Origin: Planctobacterium marinum
GTDB lineage: Bacteria; Pseudomonadota; Gammaproteobacteria; Enterobacterales; Alteromonadaceae
Assembly (NCBI RefSeq): GCF_020687805.1
Contig: NZ_JAJEWQ010000011.1
Location: 7,829 to 71,828, forward strand
Direction: 5' to 3'
DNA: 64,000 bases
The notes under the pieces were generated by a model. The model was not told the origin of the DNA. It did not search any database and saw only the letters and a program-made list of their open reading frames with translations. The position numbers and the translations under genes are program-made. This document shows positions 59,635 to 64,000 of the stretch, in pieces (the stretch's first letter is position 1; each line of letters starts with the position of its first letter).

Positions 59635-60285
59635 TCAGAAACGATAAGCAAGTGACAGGGTGTAAACATAGGGGTCAATGTATACTTCCACCTTGCCGGC
59701 ATCGGTGCCCAGTTTAAATGTGGCTTCGGTGTCAATATCCAACCAGCGCACTGAGGCGTTGAAGGCCCACTTTTCATCGATATCGATATCGATACCCAAC
59801 TGAGTCGCCAGGCCGAAAGAATTATCCAAATCCAGAGCAGAAAACCCGGCTGTTTTGTTGGCGGAGTTAAAATTCTCGTCGAAAAATACTGTGTAATTTA
59901 CGCCAAGGCCTATGTATGGGTGCAGATTACTGTTACCCAAATCAAAATAATAGAGGGCTGATAAGGTTGGTGGCAGGTGTTTGGTTTTCCCCAGAGTTCC
60001 GACGGTATCCAGGCTGATATCATGAGAAAATGGTGTGGCTGCCAATAGTTCAACCGCCCAGTTACTATCCAGGAAATAGGCAAGGTTGAGTCCTAACTGG
60101 GCATTGTTATCAACACTGACTCCGACACCTAAATCGGCGCCCGCAACAAATACGTTGCTACTGCTGTCATTTGGATTGACGCTGGTGATGCCTCCCCGCA
60201 GCAACCAGTCACCGGTTTCTATAGCCATCGTGCTTAAAGGTAACAGCGTTAATGTTGCCGCTAATGCGAGTTTAGATAATTTCAT
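59635..60285 (-). CDS. ompW: OmpW family outer membrane protein
   Basis: 216 residues from ATG 60285 (GGAG 6 bp upstream), giving a signal peptide (MKLSKLALAATLTLLPLSTMA). OmpW signature: GDWLLRGGITSVNPNDSS, LGLNLAYFLDSNWAVELLAATPFSHDI, GKTKHLPPTLSALYYF, HPYIGLGVNYTVFF, and a C-terminal SLAYRF. Eight-stranded barrels of this family form a hydrophobic channel in the outer membrane, linked to small hydrophobic molecules and stress. A longer upstream frame is not supported. Confidence 0.93.
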   Translation of the reverse strand: MKLSKLALAATLTLLPLSTMAIETGDWLLRGGITSVNPNDSSSNVFVAGADLGVGVSVDNNAQLGLNLAYFLDSNWAVELLAATPFSHDISLDTVGTLGKTKHLPPTLSALYYFDLGNSNLHPYIGLGVNYTVFFDENFNSANKTAGFSALDLDNSFGLATQLGIDIDIDEKWAFNASVRWLDIDTEATFKLGTDAGKVEVYIDPYVYTLSLAYRF

Positions 60286-60433
60286 GTGTGTCTCCGTTAA
60301 ATCGTTGCAGCTATTATCCTCACTGCTCTGCGATGAAATTTGATCTGGCGCAATACCGGAGGCGGCTTGTAATTGCATTTGATTATTTCTTTGATCCGGG
60401 TCAAATTACCCCCACAAGTTCCCAACGACGGAC

Positions 60434-62092
60434 ATGGAAATGCGAAAAATAACAACAAGATTGACTTTATTGCTCTGCCTGATGGCATTTTTGAATCCTG
60501 CCATCTCAGACACCTTGATAAAAAACATCAAAGGCTATTCGTTTCATGAGTCTCAACCGGTCAGCTTCTCAGCCATTTTGATTGAACAGGATAAAATCAT
60601 CGCTGTTTATCAGACTTTGCCGGATGATCTCAATGCTGAAAAAGTCATTGATGGCAAAGGTGCGGTACTGGTTCCAGGCATGATTGATGCCCATGGACAC
60701 GTACTGGGCTATGGCCAGGCGTTGAGTCGTGTTGTGTTAAATGGTGCTGCCAGTAAAGACCAGGCATTGGCGCGAGTCGCGGAGTTTATAGAGCAACACC
60801 CTGACGATACCTGGATTAAAGGACGCGGCTGGAACCAGGAGCTCTGGCCTGGCCGCAACTTTCCGGATGCCAAAGCTCTAAGCCAGGTTTCAAAAGGTAA
60901 ACTGGTGGCATTAGGACGGATAGACGGTCATGCCTTGTGGGTTAATCAGGAGGTGCTGGACAAAGCCGGCATTAATAAAGATACGGTTTCACCAGAAGGG
61001 GGAGAGATTGTAAAAGACAGTGCCGGTAACCCCACAGGTATTCTGGTAGATAATGCTATGAACCTGGTTTATCAGCTTATCCCGAGTCCAACGCTCGAAG
61101 ACGTGAAAAACACCCTGCTGGTCAGTTTAAACAAATTGGCTTCGCTGGGATTAACCTCTGTGCATGATGCCGGGGTTGATTACATTACCTGGCAGGCTTA
61201 TCAGGCACTGAGTACGGAACAACGTTTACCCATTCGGGTTTATGTGATGCTGGATGTTACGGATCCCAACTACCCGGAAATGTTAGCCAAAGGTACGATT
61301 CGCTCGGCTGACGATAAGCTTTTTATTCGCAGTGTGAAAATATCCTCCGACGGTGCGTTGGGCAGCCGCGGAGCCGCATTGCATGAAGAGTACAGTGATA
61401 AAGCTGGCCACTACGGCTTATTGTTGCATGAAATTCCAAAACTGAATGAGCTTACTTTGCAGGCCATGGAAGCCGGTTTTCAGGTGAATACCCACGCTAT
61501 TGGGGACAAGGCCAATACGGTTTCTCTTGATGCGTTTGCCAAAGCCATTCAGAAAACACAAAGTACTGGATTGCGTCATCGCATAGAGCATGCCCAGGTA
61601 ATTCAAGCTGAAGATTTTGAACGATTTAAGCAATTAGGGGTTATTGCTTCTGTGCAACCCACCCATGCCACCAGTGATAAAAACATGGCTGAAAATCGCC
61701 TTGGCAGTGAGCGCATTAAAGGGGCCTACGCCTGGCAGCGATTAATGGCCAGTGGAGCGTTGTTAGCCGGAGGCTCAGATTTCCCCATTGAGCCAGCTGA
61801 GCCGCTCTTTGGAATTCATGCTGCGGTGACCCGCCAGGACAGACAAAATCAACCTGATGGAGGCTGGTATCCCAATGAGGCTGTATCTTTGAATACCGCG
61901 TTTAAGATGTTTACGCTAGGTGCTGCTTTTGCTTCGCATCAGGAGGCGTTGATTGGATCTGTGGAGGCGGGTAAAAAAGCGGATTTTGTGTTGCTGGCAC
62001 AAGACCCGCTGGAAATTACTCCCAGCCAGTTATGGCAAATCCCGGTTTTACAAACCTGGGTGAATGGCGAGCTGGTCTGGCAGGCGGAATAA
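60434..62092 (+). CDS. Exported YtcJ-like metal-dependent amidohydrolase
   Basis: 552 residues (an ATG at 60440 is an equally good start). Signal peptide LTLLLCLMAFLNPAIS. Amidohydrolase family 3 features: LVPGMIDAHGHVLGYG (metal site), IKGRGWNQELWPG, NPTGILVDNAM, NTHAIGDKAN, LRHRIEHAQVI and AGGSDFPIEPAEPLFGIHAAVTR with the catalytic Asp. YtcJ-like proteins are predicted amidohydrolases; substrate unknown. Probably periplasmic. It is divergent from ompW. Confidence 0.86.
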   Translation: MEMRKITTRLTLLLCLMAFLNPAISDTLIKNIKGYSFHESQPVSFSAILIEQDKIIAVYQTLPDDLNAEKVIDGKGAVLVPGMIDAHGHVLGYGQALSRVVLNGAASKDQALARVAEFIEQHPDDTWIKGRGWNQELWPGRNFPDAKALSQVSKGKLVALGRIDGHALWVNQEVLDKAGINKDTVSPEGGEIVKDSAGNPTGILVDNAMNLVYQLIPSPTLEDVKNTLLVSLNKLASLGLTSVHDAGVDYITWQAYQALSTEQRLPIRVYVMLDVTDPNYPEMLAKGTIRSADDKLFIRSVKISSDGALGSRGAALHEEYSDKAGHYGLLLHEIPKLNELTLQAMEAGFQVNTHAIGDKANTVSLDAFAKAIQKTQSTGLRHRIEHAQVIQAEDFERFKQLGVIASVQPTHATSDKNMAENRLGSERIKGAYAWQRLMASGALLAGGSDFPIEPAEPLFGIHAAVTRQDRQNQPDGGWYPNEAVSLNTAFKMFTLGAAFASHQEALIGSVEAGKKADFVLLAQDPLEITPSQLWQIPVLQTWVNGELVWQAE

Positions 62093-62122
62093 CCGCTGTA
62101 TCGAACTGGTCTTACGCAATTA

Positions 62123-63565
62123 TCAGGATAGCTGTGGCTCCGCAGCGTCCTGTACCCGTTCAGGGGTATCTTCTGTGACATTGCGCAGCCACCGTTTACT
62201 TAACATGCGCCATGAAAACAGACCGTATTTTGTGACTTCTTCACTGTAGGTAGCAATAAATACCCACAATAAAGCGCCGTTACTGCCAGCCACATACCAG
62301 GTGACTGGAATTCCCACCATCCACATACCCACAGTATCCGTAAACAGGCAAAAGCGATTGTCGGCCCCTGAGCGCAGGACACCCAGAGATATCGTCATAT
62401 TGGCAGTTTTGATGGCGATTCCCAGGCACATTACCATCAGTATTTGGGTGGCCAGATTTAGCGTCGCCGCGTCATAACTGGCAAATGGGGTCAGCAGAAA
62501 ATCACTAAACAGCCACACAATAACGCCTACCAGCAAGGCAATACCGGTAATCGAAAACGTCATATTTCTCGCAAGCCGGTACGCCGACTGCATTTCGTTA
62601 TTACCCAGTTTCTGGCCGGTTAAAACCGATGAAGCAGTTGCAAAGCCCATGAACAATGAAATTAAAGTACCCTCAACAGGGGCCAGCATACTAATTACTG
62701 CCAGAGCCTGAGTACCCAAACCACCGAATATGATTTGATAGACAAAGGTGCCCAATGCCCAGATACCAAAATTGAGTGCCACAGGTAAACTGATGGTTAT
62801 GATACGGGACCAGCGACAGTCAGGCTTGAGCAGAGCAATAGATTTTTTAGTAGGCAGGCACAAATGTTTAGTTTTCATCATGTACAGCAGCAGAGCCACG
62901 AGTAGCAAGGTACGGGAAATGCTGGTGGCCCAGGCGGCGCCGTCAGTTCCAAGTACCGGAATTAACTGGGAATCGCTGACTACCAGACCGTTGATAAGCA
63001 GGTAGTTGAGCAACACATTAATCAGCATTGCTATCATGCCGAATAACAGCGGCACTAACACTTGTGCCATACCGCGCAGCGCACCTTCAAATACCTGATA
63101 AACCAGCAGGACCAAAATCGATGGTAAGGTGATGGCCAGATATTGGCTGCTGATGTGAATCACTTCAGCATCACTACTGCTCAAGGAGACTAAAGGAACG
63201 CTAAACAGATTACTCAACAATACCAAAGGCAGCATGAGTGCAACTGCGACTAACAATATCTGTGCAATGATGCCCGCGATTGCATGACTTTTTTTCGCGC
63301 CAATGTACTGCGCCACCAGTATGCCAGAGGTGACACCAAACGCTGCACCAATCATAAGCAATACAAACTGCACCTTGCCTGCAAGGCCGATGCCCGCTAC
63401 CGAAGCCTCACCCAGATGGCTAACCATAATAATATCTATCATGCCTAGTGCCGCCGCCAGAACGCTCTGCAAAGATACTGGCCAGGCAATTTTAACGCAA
63501 CGCATTAAGGTTGATTGCGCCTGCGCGGCAGATAACTGCTCCGATTCTGATTTTATTGCGGTCAT
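62123..63565 (-). CDS. MATE family efflux transporter
   Basis: 480 residues with twelve predicted membrane helices in two MatE repeats (about 20-240 and 250-455). The opening KIAWPVSLQSVLAAALGMIDIIMVSHLGEASVAGIGLAGKVQFVL and GFATASSVLTGQKLGNNE are typical of the family. Such pumps export cationic drugs or metabolites using sodium or protons. It is divergent from an AraC-type regulator that runs off the window and may regulate it. Confidence 0.9.
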   Translation of the reverse strand: MTAIKSESEQLSAAQAQSTLMRCVKIAWPVSLQSVLAAALGMIDIIMVSHLGEASVAGIGLAGKVQFVLLMIGAAFGVTSGILVAQYIGAKKSHAIAGIIAQILLVAVALMLPLVLLSNLFSVPLVSLSSSDAEVIHISSQYLAITLPSILVLLVYQVFEGALRGMAQVLVPLLFGMIAMLINVLLNYLLINGLVVSDSQLIPVLGTDGAAWATSISRTLLLVALLLYMMKTKHLCLPTKKSIALLKPDCRWSRIITISLPVALNFGIWALGTFVYQIIFGGLGTQALAVISMLAPVEGTLISLFMGFATASSVLTGQKLGNNEMQSAYRLARNMTFSITGIALLVGVIVWLFSDFLLTPFASYDAATLNLATQILMVMCLGIAIKTANMTISLGVLRSGADNRFCLFTDTVGMWMVGIPVTWYVAGSNGALLWVFIATYSEEVTKYGLFSWRMLSKRWLRNVTEDTPERVQDAAEPQLS

Positions 63566-63649
63566 TTCTGCCTCCAGAAAACCATCTATTCAATGCAGCG
63601 CACTTTAAAGTACTGGTTTATTTGTAACAGATTAGGAATTATCCTGTTT

Positions 63650-64000
63650 ATGTTTAAAACTATCATTGTTGATAAAGTTATGTTTCAGGAAATCCAAAAT
63701 ATTCACGAAGACTGCAATGAGTTGTTTATTTGTCTGCCGGAATTTAACAGTCTGTCACCCAACTCGGTTCGGTTGGCGGGAATTTCTGAATTGCGCACCC
63801 TGTATCAGATTGGCAGAGTCGCTAACCAGACTCATCTGCTACTGTTTACCCGCAACGGCTATGGTCGTCTGAAAACGGCTGAAGGTGAATTTGAGATTGG
63901 TCCACAGACTCTGACAGTACTACCAGCCGGTAAAGGCTTCTATTTTGAACTGGCGTCGCAGGAATGGCAGACCTGCTGGTTTATTTTAAAGGACAGCCAA
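63650..64000 (+). CDS. AraC-type regulator, N-terminal part (3' cut by window edge)
   Basis: 117 codons are visible from ATG 63650 and the frame runs out of the window. The sequence has the N-terminal ligand-binding cupin of AraC family regulators: THLLLFTRNGYGRLKTAEGE, FEIGPQTLTVLPAGKGFYFELASQEWQTCWF. The helix-turn-helix part lies beyond the end. It is divergent from the MATE pump with an 84-bp spacer; regulation of that pump is a plausible role. Confidence 0.75.
   Translation, partial: MFKTIIVDKVMFQEIQNIHEDCNELFICLPEFNSLSPNSVRLAGISELRTLYQIGRVANQTHLLLFTRNGYGRLKTAEGEFEIGPQTLTVLPAGKGFYFELASQEWQTCWFILKDSQ

Overview
The window looks like chromosome from a marine or aquatic gammaproteobacterium of the Alteromonadales (Alteromonadaceae-like). 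This is inferred from the gene content: motX of a sodium-driven polar flagellum, an OmpW and a MipA porin-like protein, AbgT, secreted starch enzymes, an H-NOX sensor, proBA, rnr-rlmB and yebG under a LexA box. No rRNA, tRNA, CRISPR array, prophage or conjugative element was seen. Start codons were moved where a Shine-Dalgarno, a signal peptide or a neighbouring stop codon argued for it.

Layout. 1-4.9 kb: tusA, a LysR/EamA divergent pair, yebG, a GlxA-type regulator divergent from a rhodanese, and a WYL regulator. 4.9-15 kb: an accessory island of amide-bond chemistry. One strand carries two ATP-grasp ligases, a CBM20-esterase fusion, a second esterase and a stand-alone H-NOX gas sensor. The opposite strand carries a GCS2-type carboxylate-amine ligase with CBS domains, a two-helix membrane peptide, an aspartoacylase-type zinc hydrolase and a secreted S10 carboxypeptidase. 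15-21 kb: a secreted pullulanase and alpha-amylase sharing small N-terminal starch-binding-like modules. 21-23.4 kb: a patchy region with two copies of a sigma-54 promoter and leader, GGGA-loop hairpins, a coiled-coil protein, a HigBA-type toxin-antitoxin pair and a transposase remnant. 23.4-31.5 kb: a second esterase paralogue, MAPEG, an amidohydrolase, two overlapping class III cyclase-like genes, DUF1285 and DUF3014. 31.5-49.3 kb: a PLP decarboxylase with a divergent MocR regulator, an M1 peptidase operon, proBA, transporters, a soluble CZB chemoreceptor, an ECF sigma factor with a membrane partner, aidB, hemH and abgT. 49.8-54.5 kb: motX, rnr (frameshifted at a G7 run), rlmB and a propeller protein. 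54.7-64 kb: MipA, a truncated copy and an intact copy of a TIGR00266 gene flanking a three-gene lipoprotein/M48 protease operon, a MITE at the stop codon of the intact copy, ompW, an amidohydrolase, a MATE pump and the start of an AraC-type regulator.

Most interesting points. (1) The two cyclase genes at 26.6-30.0 kb have lost complementary halves of the class III active site: one keeps the metal aspartates, the other keeps the Asn/Arg pair. This predicts an obligate bacterial heterodimer resembling mammalian C1/C2. (2) The MITE at 59.2-59.6 kb carries at least five hairpins with GGA in the loop on one strand, the layout of CsrB/RsmY-type CsrA sponges; two similar hairpins lie at 21.57-21.63 kb. 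(3) The amidoligase/esterase/H-NOX island suggests an uncharacterised peptide-like metabolite, perhaps gas-responsive. (4) A 190-bp duplicated gene start flanks the M48/lipoprotein operon. Functions of the hypothetical proteins and all binding sites are inferences from sequence reading alone.
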